Shown: positions 6,774-15,640 of the stretch, in pieces
How positions within the stretch are numbered: the first letter of the stretch is position 1
Layout: each line of letters begins with the position of its first letter
Assembly (NCBI RefSeq): GCF_023380225.1
Contig: NZ_CP093362.1
Span: forward strand, 930,001-994,000
Source of the DNA: Apilactobacillus apisilvae
GTDB taxonomy: Bacteria; Bacillota; Bacilli; Lactobacillales; Lactobacillaceae
Direction of reading: 5' to 3'
Length of the DNA stretch: 64,000 nt
Translations under genes and position numbers: made by a program
Notes under the pieces: model-generated
The model's input: only the letters and a program-made list of their open reading frames with translations
Told to the model about the DNA's origin: nothing
Databases searched by the model: none

Positions 6774-8432
6774 TTATTTATTTTGTTCAGCAAATGCTTT
6801 AGCTGTCTTCGTTAATTGTTCAGGAGTATCTTTCATTCCCATATTAACTTGAATCACAACCAATTTATCTTCTTCATGATTGGCTTTATTCATCGCTTCA
6901 AACAATTGATTTTCGGTTGAAACATTAATAAAATCATAATCTGAATCTTTGGCACCAAATGCCTTTGGTATCAATTCATAATCCAATTGTGGCACATCAT
7001 TATAAGGTTCATTCATTCCATGAATTACTCTTTCAACAGTGTAACCATTATTATTAATTACAAAAACAATTGGTTTTAGATGTTCACGAAAAGCAAGTCC
7101 AAAATCTTGAATAGTTAATTGTAAGGATCCTTCACCCGTTGATAAAACAACTCTACGATCTTTATTAGCAATTTGATTTCCTAATGCTGCTGGAAATGCA
7201 TAACCAATTGATCCCCAAAGTGGTTGGCCAAAGAATTTAGCACCTTTGGTTAACTTTTGACTAGCTAGACCAAAGAATGAAGTTCCTTGTTCGGCTACTA
7301 GAGTATTATTTCCTGAAATAAATTGGCGCATTGCTTTATCGTAAAAATCTTGTTTAAGCATATTGTCTGAAGGTGTAACATCGGAATCAATTTGTACTTT
7401 CACATCGGGTAATGATAAATGCAGTTTAGTATTGGCTAGTTCATTAATTACATTAATGAAATCATAATCTGCACTTACATTTTTTCCATAAATAGAAGCA
7501 TTTTGATAACTAAGCATAATAGTATCTTTTTCAGCAAATTGTTGTGTAAATCCACCTGTAACAGAATCAGTTAATTTTGCTCCAATTAAAATAACCGTAT
7601 CTGCATTTTCGACATATCGATTGATCTTTTCATCTGAAATTTCACCATTATAAGTTCCAACAAAATTCTTGAAACTTTCATCGATATTACCCTTACCAAG
7701 ACCTAAATCTAATAATGGTATATTATTATTTAAAGAAAATTGCTTAATTGCATCAAAGATATTGAATCGATCAACTTCATGTCCCATAACAATAACTGGT
7801 CTTTCAGAATTATCGATTGCTGAAGCAATGTCTTCAAATGAATTTTCAGATTTGTGAGCAGTTTTATTAAAAATATTTGGAATATCATTCTTAAGTGAAA
7901 TATTAACTTTCATTTCTACTAAGTTAGTTGGTAGAATAAGATATGCCGGTTTTTTAGTTTGATAGATATATTGAGCAATATCATTAATTTGATTAATAGC
8001 ATTTTCACGATTCAATCTTTCAACTTTGATTCCTAGCTGACGATGAGCTTTTTCAAATCTGTCGAAATCATGGTCACCAAAAGTATGATGGACTAACGAT
8101 CCATTTCTTTGAACGCTATCAGTAGGGGCACCGACAATTTCCAAGACTGGAACATTTTCAGCTATACTACCAGAAAGTCCATTAATTGCACTTAATTCAC
8201 CTACACCAAAAGTAGTAACGAATGTCGAAAAACCCTTTTCTCGTGCGTAGCCATCAGCCATGTATGAAGCATTTAATTCATTGGCATTACCAATCCACTT
8301 CATATCTGAACGATGGGTAATATGATCTAAGAATTGTAAGTTATAATCACCTGGAACCCCAAAAATATCATTGGCCCCCATATATTTGACTACATCCAGT
8401 AAATAATCTGATAATTTATATTCATTTGACAA
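6774..8432 (-). CDS. Thiamine-diphosphate-dependent 2-oxo acid decarboxylase (pyruvate/indolepyruvate/branched-chain keto acid type)
   Basis: The N-terminal GVPGDYNLQFLDHI, the NELNASYMADGYAR block with the activating Glu, and HHTFGDHDFDRF match the IPDC/KdcA/PDC group; the C-terminal STGEGSLQLT ... NNNGYTVE is the ThDP/Mg motif (GEG in place of the usual GDG). It decarboxylates a 2-oxo acid to an aldehyde; the substrate is not resolvable here. I choose the TTG start at 8432 (552 aa) because AAAGGAAG lies properly upstream; a start at 8450 would include that site. Divergent from a MarR gene, with a clear promoter and operator. Confidence 0.88.
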   Translation of the reverse strand: MSNEYKLSDYLLDVVKYMGANDIFGVPGDYNLQFLDHITHRSDMKWIGNANELNASYMADGYAREKGFSTFVTTFGVGELSAINGLSGSIAENVPVLEIVGAPTDSVQRNGSLVHHTFGDHDFDRFEKAHRQLGIKVERLNRENAINQINDIAQYIYQTKKPAYLILPTNLVEMKVNISLKNDIPNIFNKTAHKSENSFEDIASAIDNSERPVIVMGHEVDRFNIFDAIKQFSLNNNIPLLDLGLGKGNIDESFKNFVGTYNGEISDEKINRYVENADTVILIGAKLTDSVTGGFTQQFAEKDTIMLSYQNASIYGKNVSADYDFINVINELANTKLHLSLPDVKVQIDSDVTPSDNMLKQDFYDKAMRQFISGNNTLVAEQGTSFFGLASQKLTKGAKFFGQPLWGSIGYAFPAALGNQIANKDRRVVLSTGEGSLQLTIQDFGLAFREHLKPIVFVINNNGYTVERVIHGMNEPYNDVPQLDYELIPKAFGAKDSDYDFINVSTENQLFEAMNKANHEEDKLVVIQVNMGMKDTPEQLTKTAKAFAEQNK

Positions 8433-8458
8433 TTTAATTCTTCCTTTCAAAATACGTC

Positions 8459-8477
8459 CATATAGTTTACCTATATG
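8459..8477. promoter_or_regulatory. Palindromic operator in the decarboxylase leader
   Basis: CATATAGTTTACCTATATG is a perfect 7-bp inverted repeat with a 5-bp centre, lying a few bases downstream of the expected transcription start of the decarboxylase gene. Likely a MarR site; this is inferred from position. Confidence 0.5.
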
Positions 8478-8487
8478 TCATTTCCAA

Positions 8488-8516
8488 AGTATATGCTGTT
8501 AAAAATAAAATGTCAA
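8488..8516 (-). promoter_or_regulatory. Promoter of the decarboxylase gene
   Basis: On the minus strand TTGACA (8516-8511), a 17-bp spacer and TATACT (8493-8488) form a near-consensus sigma-A promoter. Confidence 0.75.
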
Positions 8517-8545
8517 CATTCTTGACCTAATAAGGAGAGGATTAT

Positions 8546-8959
8546 ATCAATAATAACGAAAAGCTTTCGACTATATTCTTTGCATATCAACAATTCTCGT
8601 CGATGATTGATCTGAAAAAATATTCTATAAATAAAACTCAACATCAAATCATTTATTCAGTTTCAGAACTGAATATTGTTAGTATGAAAAAGATTTTAAA
8701 TTTATTAAATATTTCTAAGCAGGCGCTAAATGTTAATATTAGAGAATTAATGAAAAATGACCTCATAACAGAAGTTCGCGATGAAAAAGACAAACGAATT
8801 AAAATATTAAAATTAACTACTAAGGGTAATAAACTAAATAATGAGATAAATGAAGAACAAAAAAATAAAATCGATGCTTTATTTAAGCAAGCTGACGGTA
8901 GTTGGGAAAAAGTCATGATTGAATTATCAAATGAATATAAAAATGGATTAAACAAATAA
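8546..8959 (+). CDS. MarR-family regulator with probable ATC start
   Basis: The winged-helix part (MKKILNLLNISKQALNVNIR, then a wing with VRDEKDKRIKIL) is MarR-like. The first ATG (8603) has no ribosome site and would remove the first helix of the fold (LSTIFFAYQQFSSMIDL). That helix is encoded in frame upstream, right after AAGGAGAGGATTAT and the codon ATC at 8546, giving about 137 residues. The gene is divergent from the decarboxylase, which it probably represses. Start assignment is inference; the family call is firm. Confidence 0.8.
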   Translation: MNNNEKLSTIFFAYQQFSSMIDLKKYSINKTQHQIIYSVSELNIVSMKKILNLLNISKQALNVNIRELMKNDLITEVRDEKDKRIKILKLTTKGNKLNNEINEEQKNKIDALFKQADGSWEKVMIELSNEYKNGLNK

Positions 8960-8992
8960 AAACAGCAGGCTCAAAAAGAGCTTGCTGTTTTT
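8958..8992. terminator. Shared terminator of marR-like gene and bioY
   Basis: A 15-bp stem (8958-8972 with 8978-8992, one G-T pair) has A/T tracts on both sides, between convergent genes. Confidence 0.85.
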
Positions 8993-9533
8993 ATTTTATC
9001 AATTTAATTAGTCTTTGAGCTAAAAATACTGCAATAATTGATTTCAGTATATCTCCCGGAATGAATAAAATGTTAGCATACAATGCATTCATAATAGAAA
9101 TATGACTTTGCCAACTTAACCACAAAACTGCAATGGTATAGGTAAATAAAACCGAAGTAATCAATGTCGCAATTAATAAAGAGCCAAAATTATTGTTCCA
9201 ATTAGTATAGCGACCGATTAATCCATTAATAAAAGAAATTATCATCGGCGTAAATAACCAAGCAAATAAATATCCCGCTGTTGGTCCAACAAAAACTGCC
9301 ATCCCACCTCTAAATCCAGATAGAAATGGTAGTCCTACTGCTACTAAGATTAAAAATAATAAAACTGAAATAGTTCCCTTTTTACCACCTAATAGTAAAC
9401 CAGCTAGCATAATTGCAAAGTTTTGCAAAACAATCGGTACCGGAATAATAAATATCGGAATTCCTGGAATCATTCCTAGTACAATCGTTAAAGCGGTTAT
9501 CAAAGCAATCTGCGTTAAATCTTTAGTTTTCAT
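8991..9533 (-). CDS. bioY: Biotin ECF transporter substrate-binding protein BioY
   Basis: The 180 residues form about six membrane helices, with LGMIPGIPIFIIPVPIVLQ, the MLAGLLLGGKKG loop and GFRGGMAVFVGPTAGYL, the conserved BioY blocks. It is the S-component that captures biotin and works with a shared ECF energizing module not in this window. ATG at 9533 follows TTGGAG; an earlier in-frame TTG is part of that site. It follows birA on the same strand but has its own promoter with two BirA boxes, so biotin-controlled uptake is very likely. Confidence 0.93.
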   Translation of the reverse strand: MKTKDLTQIALITALTIVLGMIPGIPIFIIPVPIVLQNFAIMLAGLLLGGKKGTISVLLFLILVAVGLPFLSGFRGGMAVFVGPTAGYLFAWLFTPMIISFINGLIGRYTNWNNNFGSLLIATLITSVLFTYTIAVLWLSWQSHISIMNALYANILFIPGDILKSIIAVFLAQRLIKLIK

Positions 9534-9552
9534 AAAATACTCCAATTATGTA

Positions 9553-9631
9553 TTAGTTAACTAAAATATAAAATAAAGTTAACAATAAATAATGATATAT
9601 TCAGTTAACTAAAAAGTCAATATAGGTTAAC
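9553..9631 (-). promoter_or_regulatory. bioY promoter with two BirA operators
   Basis: Minus-strand -35 TTGACT (9620-9615), 17-bp spacer, -10 TATCAT (9597-9592). Two sites of the form GTTAAC-N16-GTTAAC flank or overlap it: half-sites at 9556-9561 and 9578-9583, and at 9604-9609 and 9626-9631. This is the known BirA box architecture. Confidence 0.8.
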
Positions 9632-9633
9632 AA

Positions 9634-10584
9634 TTAAAAATTAACTTTAACTACTTCTCCAGTCATAATCGCTTTTTGCTCGTTTCCATCATCTAAAATC
9701 AATCGACCATGATGATCAAAATCAACCACTTTACCTTGAATAGAATTATTATAAGTTTCAATTTCTACTTGATGACCAATCAACATGGATAGTTGGCGAT
9801 AATCATCCATAAATGTTCCTTTTGCATAATCTGGATACAATTTATAAAATTCATTAATAATATCAGCAACGACTTTATTTTTATCTACATGGTCTTCACT
9901 GATTGCACCCACTGAACGATTCATCGATGGAAAATCCTGCGTATTCAAATTAATACCAATTCCAATAATAATGGCTGAGGGATGCATTAATTCAACATCC
10001 ATAACTGATTCAGTTAAAATTCCAGCAACCTTATTTTGATTTACATAAACGTCATTAACCCATTTCAGTTTAAAATCAACATTAGGATAAGATTTTCGTA
10101 GTCCATGAACAACTGCGACTGCCGTCATCGTTGTTAATAAGCCACCATCAAAAATATCATTATCACTAATTGGTAAAACTAAACTCATATAAATCCCTGT
10201 ATCCTTGGGTGAATAAAATTCACGTCCACGACGACCATGTCCATTAGTTTGTTCATCAGCTACAATAGCCAATGGTTGATCAATTTGGTTTTGACTAATT
10301 ATTTTTTTAGCGTAATCATTGGTTGAATCAATTTCATTGAATGTTTTGATGTCAAATGGAGCCTTTAAATGTTCTTTAATTAAAACGCTATCAAAATTAT
10401 TTGAACCTAAATAGCGATAACCTGCATTTTTCTTACTTTCAATCTGATGACCAGATGATTTTAAAGTCCGGATTAATTTCCATATCATTGTACGACTGAT
10501 TGATAATTTATTTGCTAGTTCATTTCCTGACAGCCATTCATTTTTATGCTCAATAAATAGCTTTAGTAATTGATCTTTTTTCAT
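9634..10584 (-). CDS. birA: Bifunctional biotin ligase / biotin repressor BirA
   Basis: The 316 residues start with an HTH (LSGNELANKLSISRTMIWKL) and continue with the ligase core: STNDYAKK, the biotin/AMP loop GHGRRGREFYSPK, KWVNDVYVNQNKVAGILTE, and a small C-terminal SH3-like domain. It biotinylates acetyl-CoA carboxylase biotin carrier protein and, as biotinyl-AMP complex, represses transcription. The two BirA boxes just downstream, before bioY, are its expected targets. No biotin synthesis genes are seen here. Confidence 0.95.
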   Translation of the reverse strand: MKKDQLLKLFIEHKNEWLSGNELANKLSISRTMIWKLIRTLKSSGHQIESKKNAGYRYLGSNNFDSVLIKEHLKAPFDIKTFNEIDSTNDYAKKIISQNQIDQPLAIVADEQTNGHGRRGREFYSPKDTGIYMSLVLPISDNDIFDGGLLTTMTAVAVVHGLRKSYPNVDFKLKWVNDVYVNQNKVAGILTESVMDVELMHPSAIIIGIGINLNTQDFPSMNRSVGAISEDHVDKNKVVADIINEFYKLYPDYAKGTFMDDYRQLSMLIGHQVEIETYNNSIQGKVVDFDHHGRLILDDGNEQKAIMTGEVVKVNF

Positions 10585-10637
10585 GTTAGATCTCCTGTTA
10601 TTTTATGTATTATAAATCATATCATAATTTTAAAACA

Positions 10638-10649
10638 TTGATATATCAA
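10638..10649. promoter_or_regulatory. Palindrome between birA and the XRE gene
   Basis: TTGATATATCAA is a perfect 12-bp palindrome in the divergent intergenic region; it could be an operator of the adjacent XRE regulator. AT-rich palindromes occur by chance, so confidence is low. Confidence 0.25.
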
Positions 10650-10729
10650 CAATGCCAAGAAACTTAGCTAGTCATTTAGTTGAATTATTTATACAATAAA
10701 TCTAAATAATTACAGAAAGGAGCTTTCAT

Positions 10730-11374
10730 ATGCGTTTTGGCGAAAGATTAAAAGCTGCCAGAAACAAAAAATCATTAACTCAAGATAACGCCGCAATTGT
10801 TTTTAAAGTTTCAAGAAAGACCATTTCTAGTTGGGAAAATGAAAATAGTTATCCCGATATTAATAGCTTAATTAAGATCAGTAACTTCTACCATATTTCT
10901 TTAGATACCCTCTTAAAAGAAGATGTGGGAATGAAAGAATTTTTAGATAAAAATGATGTCAAAAAAGGATTAAAGCCATTACAAAATTGTATTATATTTT
11001 TAGGAATAATTATTTTTACAGCATACATTTTAATTATTTCACAGAATATAAAATTAAACTTGTTTGGTCATATGTTACTAATAATGTTTTCTGGCCTTCT
11101 TGTTGGATCTTTTATAGGAGTTCAAAGTAGTTTTATAAAATTAGAAAAACATTTGGGATTATATAAAACTACTTGGTTTGAACAAATATTTACCAATATT
11201 AAATACACAATCGTTACAGAAATAGTTATTGGTTTTATTTTAACGATTAATATTTTAATTTATATTTTTTCATCCTATGACACAACTCCAATAATTCAAT
11301 TTTTACTAGTCTTAGCAATTGCTATTATTATAATATTTTACGATATTAAAATTGTTAAAAAGAATAAAAAATAA
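10730..11374 (+). CDS. XRE-family regulator with C-terminal membrane domain (1 of 3)
   Basis: Residues 1-65 form a Cro/cI-type HTH (FGERLKAARNKKSLTQDNAA ... SRKTISSWENENSYPD). The rest, about 80-210, contains four hydrophobic helices, so the DNA-binding domain would be tethered to the membrane. AAAGGAG precedes the ATG. Similar architectures occur at 12663 and 13673. Targets are unknown; sensing of membrane state is inference. Confidence 0.78.
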   Translation: MRFGERLKAARNKKSLTQDNAAIVFKVSRKTISSWENENSYPDINSLIKISNFYHISLDTLLKEDVGMKEFLDKNDVKKGLKPLQNCIIFLGIIIFTAYILIISQNIKLNLFGHMLLIMFSGLLVGSFIGVQSSFIKLEKHLGLYKTTWFEQIFTNIKYTIVTEIVIGFILTINILIYIFSSYDTTPIIQFLLVLAIAIIIIFYDIKIVKKNKK

Positions 11375-11402
11375 AGCGACTACCAAAAGTAGTCGCTTTA
11401 TT
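11373..11402. terminator. Shared terminator
   Basis: An 11-bp stem (AAAGCGACTAC 11373-11383 with GTAGTCGCTTT 11389-11399) lies between the XRE gene and the convergent alcohol dehydrogenase gene. Confidence 0.8.
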
Positions 11403-11418
11403 AAACTTAATATTATAA

Positions 11419-12459
11419 TTAGTCGATTGTAATTGCAGCCTTGATAACTTCACGATTAGTCATAGCTTGGTATGCGTCATCGATATTATCTAGGTCAAAA
11501 CTCTTAGTAAAGACTTTACCTGGATGAATTTCACCATCTAGAACTGCCTTTAATAGAACTTCTTTATCATAAGTGGTTACTGAAGCAATTCCACCACCTA
11601 AGGATACGTTCTTCATAAATGGAGTAACAACATCTGGATGTTCAACGTGTGGTAACCCAACACGACCAACGCTTGCACCTGGACGAGCAACTTTAAGTGC
11701 AGTTTCAGTGGATAATTCAGTTCCGACACATTCAAGCACAGCATCAGCACCTTGGTTATTAGTTAATTCCATAACTTTAGCAACTGCTTCGTCACCACGT
11801 TCAGCAACAGCATCAGTAGCACCAAATTCAAAGGCTAAGTTTTGACGATCTTCATGACGACTCATGATAATAATCTTCTTAGCGCCCATCATTTGAGCAG
11901 AAATAACTCCACATAGACCAACAGCACCGTCACCAACAACGACAACTGTGTCACCCTTACCAACACGTGCTTCATGAGCAGCATGGTATCCAGTAGCCAT
12001 AACATCTGATAATGCTAGTAATGAATCTAACATTGCATCACTGTAATCATCAGGGTTACCAGGAACCTTAACTAGTGACCATTCAGCATGTTGGTAACGC
12101 AAAAATTCAGCTTGAGCACCTGAAGTAGTGTTATCTTTATGGTTCAAACAATTACCATCATAGCCAGCACGACAAGCAGCACACTTACCACAACCGTGAG
12201 TAAATGGAGCAATCACAAAGTCACCAGGTTTTAAAGTAGTAACAGCTTTACCAGCTGATTCTACAACACCAATAGCTTCATGACCACCATTTTGTGAATT
12301 CTTTTCCTTATCAGATAATCCACGATATGCCCATAAATCAGATCCACAAACACAAGTACGGACAACACGTAAAATAACGTCATCATCAGCTTGGATTTCA
12401 GGCTTATCAACATTTTCAATCTTTACTTTTCCGGGTTCAACAAATAAAGTATTTTTCAT
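11419..12459 (-). CDS. Zinc-dependent alcohol dehydrogenase (MDR superfamily)
   Basis: The 346-residue protein has CVCGSDLWAYRG and NGGHEAIGVV (catalytic zinc ligands Cys and His-Glu), the structural zinc loop GCGKCAACRAGYDGNC, and the Rossmann motif VVGDGAVGLCG. It oxidises or reduces an alcohol/aldehyde pair with NAD(P). Codon use is noticeably more conservative than in neighbouring small genes, suggesting good expression. Monocistronic; ATG after AAGGAG. The exact substrate is unknown. Confidence 0.9.
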   Translation of the reverse strand: MKNTLFVEPGKVKIENVDKPEIQADDDVILRVVRTCVCGSDLWAYRGLSDKEKNSQNGGHEAIGVVESAGKAVTTLKPGDFVIAPFTHGCGKCAACRAGYDGNCLNHKDNTTSGAQAEFLRYQHAEWSLVKVPGNPDDYSDAMLDSLLALSDVMATGYHAAHEARVGKGDTVVVVGDGAVGLCGVISAQMMGAKKIIIMSRHEDRQNLAFEFGATDAVAERGDEAVAKVMELTNNQGADAVLECVGTELSTETALKVARPGASVGRVGLPHVEHPDVVTPFMKNVSLGGGIASVTTYDKEVLLKAVLDGEIHPGKVFTKSFDLDNIDDAYQAMTNREVIKAAITID

Positions 12460-12662
12460 TTTGAAATCTCCTTACTTATTTTAAGTCAGTTCAATTTTGC
12501 AATATTACAATATAAATTACAAATAATTTGTTCTATTAATTATTTGTTATTAAATAACATACAACTTAAAGTTAACTAGAAATCAAATGTAAAATTAACA
12601 TTTGTAAAAGAATGGCATCTTTTCTATAATTAATATTAATAAATACATAAGGTGGCATTTAA

Positions 12663-13238
12663 ATGAACTTAGGTGAAAGATTAAAAGATATCAGAGATGA
12701 TCGTGACCTTTCAATTAAAGATGTAGCATATAAAAGTCGAATTTCAGAAAACAAAATTTATAATTTTGAAATTAATAGCAATCAGCCTAATATTTTCCAG
12801 TTAGATAAATTGGCAACCTGCTATAATTTACCTTTAAAAGAGATAGTTAATAAAACAGAAGTGAATCATGAAATTACAATTAGATTTTGGATTAATCTGC
12901 TAGTCATAATGCCATTGCTTTGTACATTCATGCTGAATAGATACGATAATTTCTTAGCATCAATAATTATTATGGTAGTTTGTGTCAGTTTATCTGCTTA
13001 TATTACCCATTTAGGTGCAATGAATGAAATTATTAAAAAATTAGCATGGCAAAATCCAATCACACTGTTCATTCAAAAATATATTCATCGTGGCATTGCT
13101 TACACGATATCCTTTTTAATGCTGTTCGCTGGAATTGCACTCTTCTTCACTGTCGATTTTGGTTGGGGAATATTATTAGGATTAGCTGGTTTCTTTGCAG
13201 TCCTAGGTACTGCAATGCGTTGGGATGCCAATAAATAA
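12663..13238 (+). CDS. XRE-family regulator with membrane domain (2 of 3)
   Basis: The N-terminal HTH (NLGERLKDIRDDRDLSIKDVAY ... SENKIYNFEINSNQP) is followed from about residue 75 by four hydrophobic segments ending in DANK; 191 residues in all. AAGGTGG precedes the ATG. It shares its plan with the genes at 10730 and 13673. A terminator follows the stop immediately. Confidence 0.75.
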   Translation: MNLGERLKDIRDDRDLSIKDVAYKSRISENKIYNFEINSNQPNIFQLDKLATCYNLPLKEIVNKTEVNHEITIRFWINLLVIMPLLCTFMLNRYDNFLASIIIMVVCVSLSAYITHLGAMNEIIKKLAWQNPITLFIQKYIHRGIAYTISFLMLFAGIALFFTVDFGWGILLGLAGFFAVLGTAMRWDANK

Positions 13239-13269
13239 AAAATCATCCAAATTAATGGATGATTTTTTC
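13237..13269. terminator. Shared terminator
   Basis: A 13-bp stem (13237-13249 with 13256-13268) with AATTAA loop and T run lies between convergent genes. Confidence 0.85.
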
Positions 13270-13556
13270 TATACGTTCCAAGTGGAACCGTTCTTAATAA
13301 ATTTAGGTGCCTTATGATTTTTCATATCTGTTTCTGCATCACTAACTGCTTGTTCACGAATTGATTCTGAGTAGTTAGAAATCATATCAATAAATTCATC
13401 TTCAGATAATTTGGTATCATTTTGCTTGTTGTATTCTTCAAGATATTTTACTTGAAGTGCTTGACCAATCTCTTCAACTTCAGCATCTTTCAAATCAGAA
13501 TACACGGCAATCCATAAATTGTACATGTAATTAAAAACAATTTTATCGTTAAACAT
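13269..13556 (-). CDS. Small acidic protein, unknown function
   Basis: The 95-residue product is acidic, helix-rich and soluble (DLKDAEVEEIGQALQ, LSEDEFIDMISNY), without recognised motifs. GGAGGG is 8 bases before the ATG. It sits between two XRE-membrane regulator genes but on the opposite strand. I do not recognise the family. Confidence 0.6.
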   Translation of the reverse strand: MFNDKIVFNYMYNLWIAVYSDLKDAEVEEIGQALQVKYLEEYNKQNDTKLSEDEFIDMISNYSESIREQAVSDAETDMKNHKAPKFIKNGSTWNV

Positions 13557-13672
13557 TTAGATACCCTCCTGGATATGATTCGTATTATTTATATTTAATT
13601 TTACTATATATAAGTAATGATTTGTATAGGTAATTTATTAAAACTTAAATCATTTATATCGGAGATGATTAT

Positions 13673-14263
13673 ATGCAATTAATCGGTCAAAAATTAAGAA
13701 TCATTCGCTATTCCAAAGACTTAAAAATTTCTGAAGTAGCGGATCTAACTGACTTAACTGTCAAAGAAATTGAACAAATCGAATCTGGATATATTCTGCC
13801 AGACACAGTTAAATTGGATCAATTTAGTAGAGCCTATGATGTCCCACTAGAGAATCTCATCCCTAAACAGAAACTTCAATCACAATTACTTTGGTATACA
13901 ATTGGCGGAATCTTAATCATTTTATTCTACCTAGTAAATATTTTATATGGAAATAACTTCAACAGTAGTGATATTTTCTTAACTATGTTCACAATTCAAC
14001 TTATGGGAATGATGGTCAAAATAAATAAAATCACTAGTCGACTAAACATCCATAATCCTATATTATTTTTTATCGAAAAACATACCAATAAAACCGTTAC
14101 AAAAATCATCACCTATTTATTTTTCATCATATCCGCAATTACAATATTGATTTACTGGATTAAATCAATTATGGCAGAGCCCATCATCTGCTCAAGCTTA
14201 CTAGTATTCTTAGTAATTATATTAACAATCGCATACTTTACAAATAAAAAAAGATTACGGTAA
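13673..14263 (+). CDS. XRE-family regulator with membrane domain (3 of 3)
   Basis: The N-terminal HTH (IGQKLRIIRYSKDLKISEVA ... VKEIEQIESGYILPD) is followed by four hydrophobic helices from residue 75; 196 residues. The ribosome site GGAGATGATTAT-ATG is a good example of the local consensus used to judge unusual starts elsewhere in this window. A terminator directly follows. Confidence 0.75.
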   Translation: MQLIGQKLRIIRYSKDLKISEVADLTDLTVKEIEQIESGYILPDTVKLDQFSRAYDVPLENLIPKQKLQSQLLWYTIGGILIILFYLVNILYGNNFNSSDIFLTMFTIQLMGMMVKINKITSRLNIHNPILFFIEKHTNKTVTKIITYLFFIISAITILIYWIKSIMAEPIICSSLLVFLVIILTIAYFTNKKRLR

Positions 14264-14280
14264 AATCCGTAATCTTTTTT
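14246..14280. terminator. Shared terminator
   Basis: A 14-15-bp stem (AAAAAAAGATTACGG from 14246 with CCGTAATCTTTTTT to 14280), loop containing the stop codon, between convergent genes. Confidence 0.85.
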
Positions 14281-15397
14281 AGCGCTGAATGCCAGGAAGC
14301 AGCCAAAAACCGGCAACCCTTAAAACATCATTAATAATTTTTGGAATATCATGTGCATTATTCTCTAATGCTTTAAATTCATCTTTTGATTCAAAAACCA
14401 CATATTGATCCAACAAATATTTACCACCAGTAATTAAGCGTGCTGTCTTAAATAAAGTATAAGAACGCTTCATATGTGAAGCATTCGAAATAACAGTGAC
14501 CGTCTTAGCACCCTTATCATGCAAAATATCAGTTGAATTAATCGTGTTTTGAACAGTATCCCTGGAATGAGTTTCAGTAATAATTCGTTTAGCTTTAATT
14601 CCATGGGCAATCAACCATGATTTCATTGCTGAAGCTTCAAAATCCGGTTCACGTGGTAATTTGCCCCCACTAACTAAGATCGTCGTATTAGGCATTCTTT
14701 TAGCTAATTTCAGGCCGGCACGTAAACGTTTTTTCAGTTTTAGTTTCATTTTACCTTCAGCCGTTAAAGCTGCACCTAGGATAACAATAAAATGTTTACT
14801 TGAATTATCATCATAAACTCGATTCAAATTAGTGGTTAAACGAATTGTGTGCAATTCATCTAGATATCTTAACCAACCACAAACTTTTTTAGTTCTTTGA
14901 CTATCAATTTGATCCAGTTGAACTAATGACTTATGAAAAGCCTTTTTATTTTTATTGAATTGGTTATAAATAGCTAAACTCAATAAAGCCTGATAATTGC
15001 TAGGATTTATCCGCAAAACTTTTTGCCAAAGCTTCGTCGCAGTGACAAAATCTTTACTTAAACGGTACATAGATGCTAATCCCAAAAGATAATTTTCCTT
15101 GTTGGGTGAAATGTTTAACGCATCTTTATATAATTTAATTAAGGTGTCATTATTGTATGATTTGTTCATATTCTCATGATTATATGATAATATGACTGGC
15201 TTGTACCAATAATTATAACGAATCACAGCCTCTAAAAAGTTCAGCTTTTCAGCATCACTAATAATATGCTTCAAATAATCTTGCACAGCACTATATGAAT
15301 AGTTATTATCATATTGTTGAATGTGTTTATTGTTAATTGAAAAACTGGAAATTTTATTTACCGCTTTGGGTAATGAATTAGACTTCAAAAGTTTCAT
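14279..15397 (-). CDS. YdcF/SanA-like DUF218 protein with N-terminal TPR-like helices
   Basis: The first half of the 372 residues is helical with TPR-like repeats (FVTATKLWQKVLRINPSNYQ). The second half is a DUF218 domain: FIVILGAAL, KRLRAGLKLAK, ILVSGGKLP, FEASAMKSWLIAHGI, ITETHSRDTVQNT and VISNASHMKRS. Members are linked to cell-envelope metabolism, with undefined biochemistry. No signal peptide or membrane helix is obvious. Monocistronic. Confidence 0.78.
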   Translation of the reverse strand: MKLLKSNSLPKAVNKISSFSINNKHIQQYDNNYSYSAVQDYLKHIISDAEKLNFLEAVIRYNYWYKPVILSYNHENMNKSYNNDTLIKLYKDALNISPNKENYLLGLASMYRLSKDFVTATKLWQKVLRINPSNYQALLSLAIYNQFNKNKKAFHKSLVQLDQIDSQRTKKVCGWLRYLDELHTIRLTTNLNRVYDDNSSKHFIVILGAALTAEGKMKLKLKKRLRAGLKLAKRMPNTTILVSGGKLPREPDFEASAMKSWLIAHGIKAKRIITETHSRDTVQNTINSTDILHDKGAKTVTVISNASHMKRSYTLFKTARLITGGKYLLDQYVVFESKDEFKALENNAHDIPKIINDVLRVAGFWLLPGIQR

Positions 15398-15640
15398 TAT
15401 TAGGTCACCTCAACTTTAAACATAATTAACAGCTTATCACTCTCATGTAGAGATGATTATAAGTCTTTTTTGATAAAATTGTAAGTATTTTGAATGATTT
15501 AAAGTGAAAAAGATTAATCATATTTTAATTGGTAATGTTAAAAAGTTCCATTTACAATAGAGTAAGTAATGATTTTAATTTAAAATTAAGAATATAATCT
15601 TATAATATAAATAAATTATAAAATTGGAGTTATTAAATTT

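Noticed and set aside
12571-12599. GTTAAC ... ATTAAC pair upstream of the alcohol dehydrogenase gene as a third BirA box
   Set aside because: Spacing is 17 and the second half-site is imperfect, whereas both bioY sites have exact N16 spacing.
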